DNA of 7,592 nt from Streptomyces sp. (GCA_003519485.1 DOWQ01000614.1:871-8462); one strand, 5' to 3'. Shown: positions 1 through 5,550, counted from the stretch's first letter. Translations and numbers: made by a program. The notes: generated from the letters alone by a model not told the origin.

Positions 1-3
1 CGA

Positions 4-714
4 CTATCCGACGCGTTCGATCCGTGCGTTGCGGATGAGGAACTTGCCGGCTTCGCGCACCTCCTCGAATGCCGTGGTGTTCAGCAGGACACAACTGCCG
101 GACGTGGCGGTCACGGAGACAGTTGTCGATTTGTCGTTGTCCAGGTTGGTCACCTTCAGCAGGGTGCCTTCGGGGAACTCGCCGCTGGACGCCGCGGGGG
201 CTCCTCCCTCACCGGAGACGGTGACGGTCGAGCCCTCGCACACCACCTCGCCCTCGGCCTGCCCCTGCCCCTCACCGGGCGGCGCGGCCTCCTCGGGCGG
301 TGCGCCGCCCGCTCCCGCGTCCTCACCGGCACCGGTGTCGTCGCCCGCGCCCGCGTTGCCGGCATCGCCTGTGTCGCCCGCACCGGCGTCACCGCCCGTA
401 CAGCCCGCCGCCTCCAGCCGTTGCCGGATGAGGTCGATCACCGCCTCCCGGTTGGCAATACGCGCCGCCGAGTTGGCGTCGGGGTCCGCCTGCTGGGCGG
501 CGATGAACCCCTCGTTGTTGGCGAGCGCCTTCTCGAGCCCCTGGCAGTTCTCCCCGGTCCCGGCCCGGGCCTGCGACTGCCCGGCCGCCCCGGTCTGCCC
601 CGTTCCGGCCTGGCTCGTCGCCGTCGTGGCCAGGGCGATGCCCCCGGCCGCGGCCGCGGCTCCCACGGCCAGTGCGATCTTCTTCTTCCGGCTGACAGTT
701 CTCCTGCGGGACAC
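4..714 (-). CDS. Secreted protein with low-complexity linker and C-terminal double-psi-beta-barrel-like module
   Basis: A predicted 236-aa exported protein. I chose the GTG at 714 because GGGAG lies six bases upstream and the product then begins with a basic segment (SRRRTVSRKKK) and a hydrophobic Ala/Gly-rich signal sequence (about residues 12-36). An upstream in-frame ATG at 834 would bury that signal. Residues 55-107 look helical, with Cys57 and Cys105 at the ends, possibly disulfide-bonded. Residues 107-156 are a low-complexity Gly/Ala/Asp/Glu/Pro linker. Residues 157-236 contain the pattern FPEGTLLKVTNLDNDKS and end FLIRNARIERVG, resembling the RlpA/expansin double-psi barrel (GTxxxVTNLDNG...), with a second Cys pair (159 and 208). 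I cannot see the catalytic Asp of lytic RlpA proteins, so a binding or structural wall role is more likely than cleavage. The domain call is from remembered motifs. The CDS ends in TAG just inside the window. Confidence 0.8.
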   Translation of the reverse strand: MSRRRTVSRKKKIALAVGAAAAAGGIALATTATSQAGTGQTGAAGQSQARAGTGENCQGLEKALANNEGFIAAQQADPDANSAARIANREAVIDLIRQRLEAAGCTGGDAGAGDTGDAGNAGAGDDTGAGEDAGAGGAPPEEAAPPGEGQGQAEGEVVCEGSTVTVSGEGGAPAASSGEFPEGTLLKVTNLDNDKSTTVSVTATSGSCVLLNTTAFEEVREAGKFLIRNARIERVG

Positions 715-908
715 GCGCCACTCCCGTCGTCGATCGTGAACCACGGTCGAAAGATCCGTGTGCAGAGAAGAACGGAAATCACCGGGCCCTTGCTCAACGG
801 CGACTGTCTGCCCCCTGAAACGGCCTTGACACAAAACGGACTATCAATCCGATTGCCCCATCATGGTCGGCAACCCTGGATTTCGAGATCCTCGACAGCG
901 TCCGGCAC
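715..908. other. Intergenic region between the lipoprotein gene and the secreted-protein gene
   Basis: This 194-bp gap follows the lipoprotein stop and precedes the secreted-protein start, both on the minus strand. It should hold the promoter of the secreted-protein gene, but I see no convincing -35/-10 pair in that orientation. A short hairpin (TCGAG, ATC loop, CTCGA, 883-895) lies about 15 bases after the lipoprotein coding region, with no T tract, so it is at best a weak terminator. A perfect TTGACA at 826-831 is on the plus strand, without a matching -10 or a gene. Confidence 0.4.
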
Positions 909-1550
909 TCAGGGCCGGTACAGCGAGGTCAGGCTGGTCACCTGGCCCGCGCCGTCGAAGACCAGGTCGTACCCGATGCCGCTGCAGAGCGTGGGGTCCA
1001 GCTGGTTGATCAGGGTGACGAGCTGGACCGGGGAGTACGGGAGCAGCTCGGCGCGGCTGGTGCCGGTGACCTCGCCGCGAACCGGGACCGTCAGCAGTAC
1101 CTGGCCGTTCTTGGCCATGGGCACCGTGGTGAAGGAACCCGTGCCCGGCGTGATCTCCCAGGTGTCGAACTGGGTGTTGATCTTCTTCTGGGCGGGCCGC
1201 ACGGACAGGTAGGTGCGTCCGTTGCTGTTCCGGGCATTGTTGATGGTCACGAACTGCTCGGTGCCGGCGAAGGGGGCCGTGCCGGCCGTCGCCGAGGTGT
1301 CCTTGGAGTCTGGCGGAGTGGCCGTCTTGCGGGTCGGCGCGGAAGACGGGGCGTGATCGGCGGACTTCTTGCCCCCATCGGGCAGGGCGTCGTCCCTCAT
1401 GTCGGCCGCCGTGGAGGACGAGGCCGGCTTGGCGGCCGCGGCGGATTCCATGTGATCCGCGGGCTTCTGGCTGCAGCCGGTCAGGACGAGAGTGCTGAGG
1501 ACGACAACGGTGAGCCGGCCCTTGGCGGAATTACGGCGGGGGAGGTTCAT
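909..1550 (-). CDS. Lipoprotein with C-terminal exported domain (intact copy)
   Basis: A predicted 213-aa lipoprotein. The ATG at 1550 is preferred over the TTG two codons upstream because AGGAG ends nine bases before the ATG but only three before the TTG. The N-terminus has Arg/Lys residues, a hydrophobic stretch and the lipobox LVLTGC, so Cys26 should become the lipidated first residue of a protein anchored on the outer face of the membrane. Residues 27-94 are a disordered Ser/Ala/Thr/Lys/Asp spacer. Residues 95-213 form a folded domain with FVTINNA, LSVRPAQKKINTQFDTW, VLLTVPVRG and a C-terminal VFDGAGQVTSLTSLYRP. It is paralogous to the interrupted gene at 2433-3014 without gaps across the domain core. 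The end of the domain also resembles the end of the two neighbouring membrane proteins. A predicted ECF-type promoter lies 41 bases upstream and a terminator lies beyond it, so it is probably its own transcription unit. I do not recognise a named family. Confidence 0.88.
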   Translation of the reverse strand: MNLPRRNSAKGRLTVVVLSTLVLTGCSQKPADHMESAAAAKPASSSTAADMRDDALPDGGKKSADHAPSSAPTRKTATPPDSKDTSATAGTAPFAGTEQFVTINNARNSNGRTYLSVRPAQKKINTQFDTWEITPGTGSFTTVPMAKNGQVLLTVPVRGEVTGTSRAELLPYSPVQLVTLINQLDPTLCSGIGYDLVFDGAGQVTSLTSLYRP

Positions 1551-1591
1551 TGTCAACTGCTCCTATTGACCGAGGTGGTTGGGTTACAGAC

Positions 1592-1623
1592 TCTCTACGC
1601 CCCACACCGTCCCCCGGGTTGCA
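1592..1623 (-). promoter_or_regulatory. Predicted ECF-sigma promoter of the intact lipoprotein gene
   Basis: Read on the minus strand, this 32-bp element starts TGCAACCC and ends CGTAGAGA. AACC and CGT are 17 bases apart, which fits the AAC / CGT pattern of group-4 sigma promoters in Streptomyces. It matches the element at 3057-3088 at 29 of 32 positions (hand count), and both sit 41-42 bases before their ATG. Transcription would start about 35 bases before the ATG, leaving the AGGAG site in the leader. Recognition by the sigma factor at 3733-4251 is inferred from proximity and duplication. Confidence 0.6.
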
Positions 1624-1681
1624 CCCCGATCAGTCTATTTCTCTTCGAGCTTCACGACCGTGCTGCCCCCGAAACGACAAA

Positions 1682-1713
1682 GATCCCGACCGATCAAGAA
1701 GATCGGCGGGATC
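1682..1713 (-). terminator. Rho-independent terminator after the second membrane-protein gene
   Basis: The arms GATCCCGACCGATC (1682-1695) and GATCGGCGGGATC (1701-1713) pair over 13 bp with one bulged A and a five-base loop. On the minus strand the hairpin is followed by TTTGTCGTTT, a T-rich tail uncommon in this GC-rich DNA. It lies 78 bases past the stop of the gene ending at 1791 and upstream of the lipoprotein promoter at 1592-1623. It should therefore end the upstream operon and insulate the lipoprotein unit. Confidence 0.85.
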
Positions 1714-1790
1714 TCGTCAACCGCTCCCGAGTGAGCGTGACGGACGTCGTCGATGACCCATGGGGAAGGCCGTTCTACGAGGTCAGAAGC

Positions 1791-2387
1791 TCACTCGCCG
1801 GTCAGCCAGTAGGCTTCCCGAAGCGACTGTATGCGGCCCTCGCCGTCATAATCGACGGCGAACACCCACTGCGGACCGGCCCGCAGCCTTTCCACCAATT
1901 CACTTACCCGCGTGTCCCCCGCCTTACCGCCGGCCACATGCTTGACTTCGACCGGAGTTTCCGGTTTCAGGGTCACTTTGTGCACCACTCCGGTGCGAAT
2001 GACCGCGCTCTTTCCGTCACGAACCTGCGCCACGGTGACCTGAACCGATTTCCCCTCCAGCACCACCGCGTCGTACACGAAACCGAGTTCGCTGGCGTAC
2101 TCCTCCCCCGGTGCCGGCGTCGGGGTCACGAACAGAGAGGCGCTCGGTGCTGCCGTCGGCATCGCGGCGGACGGTGCCGCCTCCGGTCCGAGCCGGACCA
2201 CCGACAGGCCCCCCACGGTCAGAGCCGCCGCCATCACCACGCCGCCCGACGTCAGAGCCACTTGTCTGCGGCGCCGACGCTGATTACCGTGCGCCCGGGT
2301 CTGCTCCGCGGCCAGTGGTACGGCGAACCGCTGCACCGAGGCGGCAAGACCGGCGAGCCGACCCTCCAGGCCGGTCTCATCAGCCAT
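1791..2387 (-). CDS. Single-pass membrane protein, candidate anti-sigma or sensor (paralogue 2)
   Basis: A 198-aa protein starting at ATG 2387 behind GGAGG (GGAGGTGGAGC-ATG). Residues 1-41 are cytoplasmic, end in a run of Arg (RRRRR), and contain no Cys or His-x3-Cys-x2-Cys zinc motif. Residues about 43-64 form one transmembrane helix in positive-inside orientation. Residues 65-92 are a Pro/Ala/Ser spacer. Residues 93-198 are the external domain, with PGEEYASELG, TGVVHKVTL, TPVEV and the C-terminal DYDGEGRIQSLREAYW. It has the same length as the protein at 3144-3740 and aligns without gaps, with 136 of 198 residues identical by hand count. It lies 45 bases after the interrupted lipoprotein gene and probably shares its transcript, which ends at 1682-1713. 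No second sigma gene accompanies it, so it may bind the same sigma factor or only sense. Its function is unknown. Confidence 0.87.
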   Translation of the reverse strand: MADETGLEGRLAGLAASVQRFAVPLAAEQTRAHGNQRRRRRQVALTSGGVVMAAALTVGGLSVVRLGPEAAPSAAMPTAAPSASLFVTPTPAPGEEYASELGFVYDAVVLEGKSVQVTVAQVRDGKSAVIRTGVVHKVTLKPETPVEVKHVAGGKAGDTRVSELVERLRAGPQWVFAVDYDGEGRIQSLREAYWLTGE

Positions 2388-2432
2388 GCTCCACCTCCGC
2401 TGCAGTCCCCGGCAGGTCCCGGTGTACCCGGC

Positions 2433-3014
2433 TCACGGCCTGTACAGCGACTCCAGCTTGGTGACCTGGCCCTCTCCGTCGAAGCTCAGGTCGAACCCGG
2501 CACCTTCGCGGATCCGGGGGTCCAGCCGCGTCAGCAGGGTGACGAACTCGGCCTGCGAGGTCGACACGGGTTCACCGCGCCCGGTCCCCGAGGCGTCGTC
2601 GCCGCGAACCGGGACGGTCAGCAGCACCCGGGAGTCCTTCGCCATGGGCACCGTGGTGAAGACCCCCGTTCCGGGGACGATCTTCCAGGTGTCGAACTGG
2701 GTGTTCACCTTCTTCTCGGCGGGCCGCACCGACAGCTTGGTCAGTCCGCCCTCGGTTTAGGCCCTGTCGATCGTCACGAACTGCTTGGTACCGGCGAAGG
2801 GGCTCTTGTCGGCCGGCGCCTTTGTGTCCTCGGCGGCCGTCTCGTCGGCCGCATCGGGCTCCGCGCCTGTGTCGGCCGGTGCGGTGGCCGTCGCCTCGAC
2901 GGCGGAGGGAGCTGCGGGGTCCTCGGTCTTCTCGCCGCAGCCGGTCAGGACAAGGACGCCGAAGGCGACAACGGTGAGCGGGCGCAAGGTGGCCCGGCGG
3001 CGTGAGGCGTGCAT
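2433..3014 (-). pseudogene. Lipoprotein gene interrupted by one in-frame TAA (paralogue of 909-1550)
   Basis: Reading from ATG 3014 (AGGAG upstream) gives a signal peptide with lipobox LVLTGC, an Ala/Asp/Glu/Thr-rich spacer and the start of the domain (GTKQFVTIDRA), then TAA at 2757-2759. The same frame continues as TEGGLTKLSVRPAEKKVNTQ and runs to TGA at 2433-2435, ending SFDGEGQVTKLESLYRP. Against the intact copy, the stop falls exactly where that protein has Arg in NNARNSNG, and the flanking residues align without a gap. This is therefore a single nonsense change, not a frameshift. The whole product would be about 193 residues, and the truncated one about 85, nearly all signal and spacer. 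The second half is otherwise well conserved, so the change is recent, a sequencing error, or partly bypassed. A GTG at 2729 could restart translation but has no clear ribosome site. The promoter element is intact. Confidence 0.8.
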
Positions 3015-3056
3015 GGTCAACGTTCTCCTGGAAACCGGTGTGGTCGGGTTGCACGG

Positions 3057-3088
3057 TCTCTACGCCCCACACCGCCCGTCGGGTTGCA
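3057..3088 (-). promoter_or_regulatory. Predicted ECF-sigma promoter of the interrupted lipoprotein gene
   Basis: On the minus strand it reads from TGCAACCC to CGTAGAGA, with AACC and CGT 17 bases apart. It differs from the element at 1592-1623 at only three positions, all in the spacer, so both presumed contact boxes are conserved while the spacer drifts. It starts the interrupted lipoprotein gene and, through it, probably the membrane gene at 1791-2387. A second TGCAACCCGAC occurs at 3043-3053, 35 bases downstream of the first. Confidence 0.6.
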
Positions 3089-3143
3089 TCCGGCCAGAAC
3101 AATTCGTCAACCGGCGCTGAACCCGCTCGACCAGGCCCGGACC

Positions 3144-3740
3144 TCACTCCACGGTCAGCCAGTACGCTTCCCGCAGCGACTGAATCCGGCCCTCACCGTC
3201 GTAGTCGAGGGCGAACACCCACCGCGGCCCGGCCCGCAGCCGGTCCACGACATCTTCCAGCCGCATGTCTCCCGGCTTCCCACCGGCCAGGTGCTCCACC
3301 TCGACCGGGGTCACCGCCGCCAGGGTCACCTTGTGCACCACGCCGGTGGGTACGGCCGTCCCCTTCTCGTCACGAAGCTGCTGGACGGTGACCCGAACCC
3401 TGTCCCCGCCCAGCACCATCGCGTCGTACACGTAGCCGAGTTCGCTGGCGTACTCCTCACCCGGTGCCGGCGTCGGGGCCACGAACAGGGGAGCCGTCGC
3501 AGACGGCTTCGGCTTTGCAGCGGTCGGCGCCGACTCCGGCCCGGGCCGGACCATCGACAGACCCCCCACGACCACAACAGCGGCCAGCAGCACACCGCCC
3601 GACGCCTGAGCCGCCCGCTTACGCCGCCGACGCCGATCCCCGCGCGCCCGGATCTGCTCGGCGGCCAGCGGCACGGCAAACCGCCGGCCCTCGGTGGCAA
3701 GGCCGGCGAGCCGCTCGTCCAAGCCGGTCTCGTCAAGCAC
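3144..3740 (-). CDS. Single-pass membrane protein coupled to the sigma factor, candidate anti-sigma factor (paralogue 1)
   Basis: A 198-aa protein starting at GTG 3740, eight bases inside the end of the sigma gene, with GGAGGTGGAGC directly before it. The same Shine-Dalgarno context precedes its paralogue at 2387. The overlap implies translational coupling and equal production, as is usual for a sigma factor and its regulator. Residues 1-42 are cytoplasmic, including the conserved ETGL, RLAGLA and RFAVPLAAEQ, and end in an Arg/Lys cluster. Residues about 45-64 span the membrane. Residues 65-92 are a Pro/Ala/Lys spacer, and 93-198 form an external domain ending DYDGEGRIQSLREAYW. There are no cysteines, so this is not a zinc-type anti-sigma factor (ZAS). 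An anti-sigma role is inferred only from position and topology. The short cytoplasmic part would have to bind the sigma factor. A membrane-bound co-factor or an unrelated sensor is the alternative. Confidence 0.87.
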   Translation of the reverse strand: MLDETGLDERLAGLATEGRRFAVPLAAEQIRARGDRRRRRKRAAQASGGVLLAAVVVVGGLSMVRPGPESAPTAAKPKPSATAPLFVAPTPAPGEEYASELGYVYDAMVLGGDRVRVTVQQLRDEKGTAVPTGVVHKVTLAAVTPVEVEHLAGGKPGDMRLEDVVDRLRAGPRWVFALDYDGEGRIQSLREAYWLTVE

Positions 3741-4251
3741 GCTCCACCTCCGAAACCCGGCCCGCCCGCGGACCCAGCTCAGTATCGGCCAGAATCTTCG
3801 CCAGCGCAGCCCGTCCCCGGCTCAGCTGCGCCTTGACCGTACCGACGGGAGAGTTGGTCTCTTCGGCGACTTGCTTCACTTCCAGATCACACAGGTGATG
3901 GAGCACGATGACCCGCCGCTGCGCCGCGGGGATCTGCTTCAACGCCTCCACCAGCAGTACATGGTGATCGTCCGGCGGCGGCACGTTCGGGGGCGGCCCC
4001 TGCCGCTTCGCGAAGGTGAGGGAAGTACGCACCCGCCGCCACCGGCTGACCGCCAGCCGGTAGGCCACGGTACGCACCCACGCCTCGGGCGCACCGTCCT
4101 TGTCCAGCACGGCCCGGCGCTCCCAGGCCCGCACGAAGGCTTCCTGGACCACGTCTTGCGCCTCGGCACGGTCACCGATCATGGTGTACAGCTGGCCGAT
4201 GAGCCGACCCACGCTCCCGGCGTAAAAGGCGTCAAACGCCTGCTCGTCCAT
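3733..4251 (-). CDS. ECF (group 4) RNA polymerase sigma factor, SigE-family type
   Basis: A 172-aa sigma factor that would direct RNA polymerase to a small set of promoters. Region 2 covers residues about 6-76: FDAFYAGSVGRLIGQLY, then the core-binding stretch AEAQDVVQEAFVRAWERR, then GAPEAWVRTVAYRLAVSRWRR, which includes the -10 recognition part. A Pro-rich linker (85-95) joins it to region 4 at about 96-153: LLVEALKQIPAAQRRVIVLHHL and the helix-turn-helix VKQVAEETNSPVGTVKAQLSRGRAAL for -35 binding. Size and wording match the actinobacterial 'sigma-E family' ECF proteins (this is not S. coelicolor SigE itself). ATG 4251 follows a G-rich GGGTGGGGG with little room for a standard ribosome site. 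It is the first gene of a minus-strand cluster and overlaps the next gene by eight bases. Likely targets are the two lipoprotein promoters downstream. I see no copy of that element before its own start. Confidence 0.93.
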   Translation of the reverse strand: MDEQAFDAFYAGSVGRLIGQLYTMIGDRAEAQDVVQEAFVRAWERRAVLDKDGAPEAWVRTVAYRLAVSRWRRVRTSLTFAKRQGPPPNVPPPDDHHVLLVEALKQIPAAQRRVIVLHHLCDLEVKQVAEETNSPVGTVKAQLSRGRAALAKILADTELGPRAGRVSEVERA

Positions 4252-4277
4252 CCCCCACCCGGTCTTTGGAGGCCGTA

Positions 4278-4298
4278 CACACGTTCAATCGTGTGAAC
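4278..4298. promoter_or_regulatory. Interleaved inverted repeats in the sigma/TerD divergent region
   Basis: CACACG (4278-4283) and CGTGTG (4290-4295) form an inverted repeat with a six-base spacer. GTTCA (4283-4287) and TGAAC (4294-4298) form a second, overlapping one, also with a six-base spacer. The block lies 27 bases before the sigma start and about 60 bases before the TerD start. It could be an operator acting on either gene. The binding protein is unknown, and the arms are short enough that chance cannot be excluded. Confidence 0.4.
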
Positions 4299-4357
4299 AC
4301 TGCCACCCGGCACTCATGTGACGCAAGGAGCAGGTGTGAAGGATACGCAGATCAGAC

Positions 4358-5404
4358 GTGACTCAGCTCATGGCCGCAGCCCCCGGCAACCCCACCACCG
4401 CTCCACTCCGGGCTGCTTGCGCCTGTCTCATACCGGTTCCGGCGGACCCCGCTCCGTACGGCGCCGCCTACCCGGACCCCGTAGCGGTGAGGGCGGAGCC
4501 GGAGGGGCCGGCCCCCATGCCCGCGGCAGAGCTCACCGTGCCGATCCCCCGGCCCGCGGAAAACGACCACGTGAAGCCGGGCCGCAAGGTGTCCGGCAAG
4601 CGGGGGAGGGGACCGCTGTCGGGGCGGCGGGTCCTCGTACTGGGCGGAACGCATCCCGAAGCGTCGGCGGCCCGCAGCCGCGTCGTCGAGTTGGGCGGGG
4701 CCGCCGCCGTCAACCTGTCGGCCTCCGTAACCGACGTGATGACGCCCCCCGGAGCCGACAGGGACCGGCGGCTGCGCCGGATCGTCGCCCTCGAATTCCC
4801 ACTGCGCGACGCCGACTGGCTCAGTGCGCCCATACCCGACACACCCGCGGAGGCGGCCGGCCGCTCGTCGGCCGCCCACGTGTTGCCGCGGGGCGGCGTC
4901 GTCGACCTTCCGGTCACGGTGGACGGGTCCCGCTGGTCCATCACCGCGTCCTGGGGGCAGCAGACGTCCTGCGAGGTGGACGTAGTGGCCTTCACCCTGG
5001 ACGGGGACGAGCAGGTCTCCTGTGACGAGGACTTCATCTTCTACAGCGCACCGGAAAGTCCTGACGGCGCGGTGCGGCTCTCCACCGACGGGCCGACGGA
5101 GCAGTCGGTGGCACTGGACCTCGCCGTACTGCCGGCGGCAGCCCGCAAGGCGGTCGTCGCCGCAGCCATCGACGGCGCGGCCACCTTCGGAGAAGTGGGG
5201 GCCATCGAGATCAGCGTCGCTCGTGGCAGCAGCGCGAGCCCCGTGGCCCAGGCGACTCTTGACGCTGCCACCACCGAGCGCACCCTGTTGCTCGGCGAGT
5301 TCTACCGCCGCGGCGCCTCCTGGCGCTTCCGCGCCGTCGGACAGGGCTACGACCACGGCCTGAACACCTTGGCCGGCGGTTACGGAGTGGGCATCGAAGC
5401 CTGA
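4358..5404 (+). CDS. BRCT-TerD domain protein with disordered N-terminal extension
   Basis: A 348-aa protein. Residues 1-85 are Pro/Ala-rich and probably disordered, ending in a basic stretch (KPGRKVSGKRGRG). Residues about 86-157 resemble a BRCT domain (SGRRVLVLGGTHPEASAARS, ELGGAAAVNL, DADWLS). Residues about 180-346 are a TerD-type domain: VDLPVTVDG, CEVDVVAFTLDGDEQVSCDE, DFIFYSAPESPDGAVRL, LDLAVLPAAARKAVVAAAI, LLGEFYRRGASWRFRAVGQG and a C-terminal GYGVGI. TerD domains are stress-associated calcium binders from the tellurite-resistance family, and BRCT modules bind phosphopeptides or DNA-repair partners. As I recall, longer Streptomyces relatives carry an exonuclease domain before BRCT, so this may be a shortened form. 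The start is uncertain. GTG 4358 and ATG 4370 are in frame and both lack a good ribosome site, while a stop at 4337 bars anything further upstream. The strong AAGGAG at 4325-4330 instead serves a GTG at 4336 in another frame. Confidence 0.83.
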   Translation: MTQLMAAAPGNPTTAPLRAACACLIPVPADPAPYGAAYPDPVAVRAEPEGPAPMPAAELTVPIPRPAENDHVKPGRKVSGKRGRGPLSGRRVLVLGGTHPEASAARSRVVELGGAAAVNLSASVTDVMTPPGADRDRRLRRIVALEFPLRDADWLSAPIPDTPAEAAGRSSAAHVLPRGGVVDLPVTVDGSRWSITASWGQQTSCEVDVVAFTLDGDEQVSCDEDFIFYSAPESPDGAVRLSTDGPTEQSVALDLAVLPAAARKAVVAAAIDGAATFGEVGAIEISVARGSSASPVAQATLDAATTERTLLLGEFYRRGASWRFRAVGQGYDHGLNTLAGGYGVGIEA

Positions 5405-5514
5405 CTGACCGTCAGGACACAGCTTTCCACGGTCGGGAACCACGGCATCGAGGTGCAGTGAGCGCTCGGGCCGGATTGTTCGGGTGAGCACCTCCGTGAA
5501 GTGTCCGGGGGCCC

Positions 5515-5550
5515 CGGGCGGTTCACGCAGGATCGTGCGTGAACCGCCCG
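5515..5550. terminator. Perfect 15-bp hairpin between convergent genes
   Basis: CGGGCGGTTCACGCA (5515-5529) pairs without mismatch to TGCGTGAACCGCCCG (5536-5550) around the loop GGATCG. It lies 110 bases after the TerD stop and 40 bases after the esterase stop, so it can end transcripts from both sides. There is no T tract on either side, as is common for terminators in GC-rich actinobacteria. Confidence 0.8.

Noticed and set aside
826..854. Perfect TTGACA on the plus strand as a promoter
   Set aside because: No TANNNT box at 16-19 bases and no plus-strand gene follows it.
1782..2387. EF-hand calcium site in DYDGEGRIQSL of the membrane proteins
   Set aside because: The spacing of acidic residues and the missing Glu at position 12 do not fit an EF-hand loop. 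A beta-hairpin turn is more likely.
2757..2759. Programmed stop-codon readthrough or selenocysteine at the lipoprotein stop
   Set aside because: The stop is TAA followed by A, not a leaky context, and it is not TGA. The aligned residue in the paralogue is Arg, not Cys. A plain nonsense change is simpler.
1353..3005. A 550-codon open frame on the plus strand across the lipoprotein and membrane-protein genes
   Set aside because: It is antisense to several genes with signal peptides, lipoboxes, ribosome sites and paralogues. Its own product is Arg/Gly/His-rich with no domain pattern, as expected from GC-rich shadow frames.
3089..3143. A terminator between the first membrane gene and the interrupted lipoprotein promoter
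   Set aside because: Only short, poorly paired arms (CCGG around GAATTGTTC) with no T tract. Read-through from the sigma gene remains possible.
4336..5025. GTG 4336 with a good AAGGAG site opening another frame over the start of the TerD gene
   Set aside because: The product is Arg/Pro/Gly-rich with no recognisable domain. The ribosome site is real enough to mention as a frameshift hint but does not support a gene.
4352..5491. A 379-codon open frame on the minus strand opposite the BRCT-TerD gene
   Set aside because: The plus-strand product has clear TerD and BRCT motifs, while the minus-strand product is low-complexity Gly/Arg-rich.
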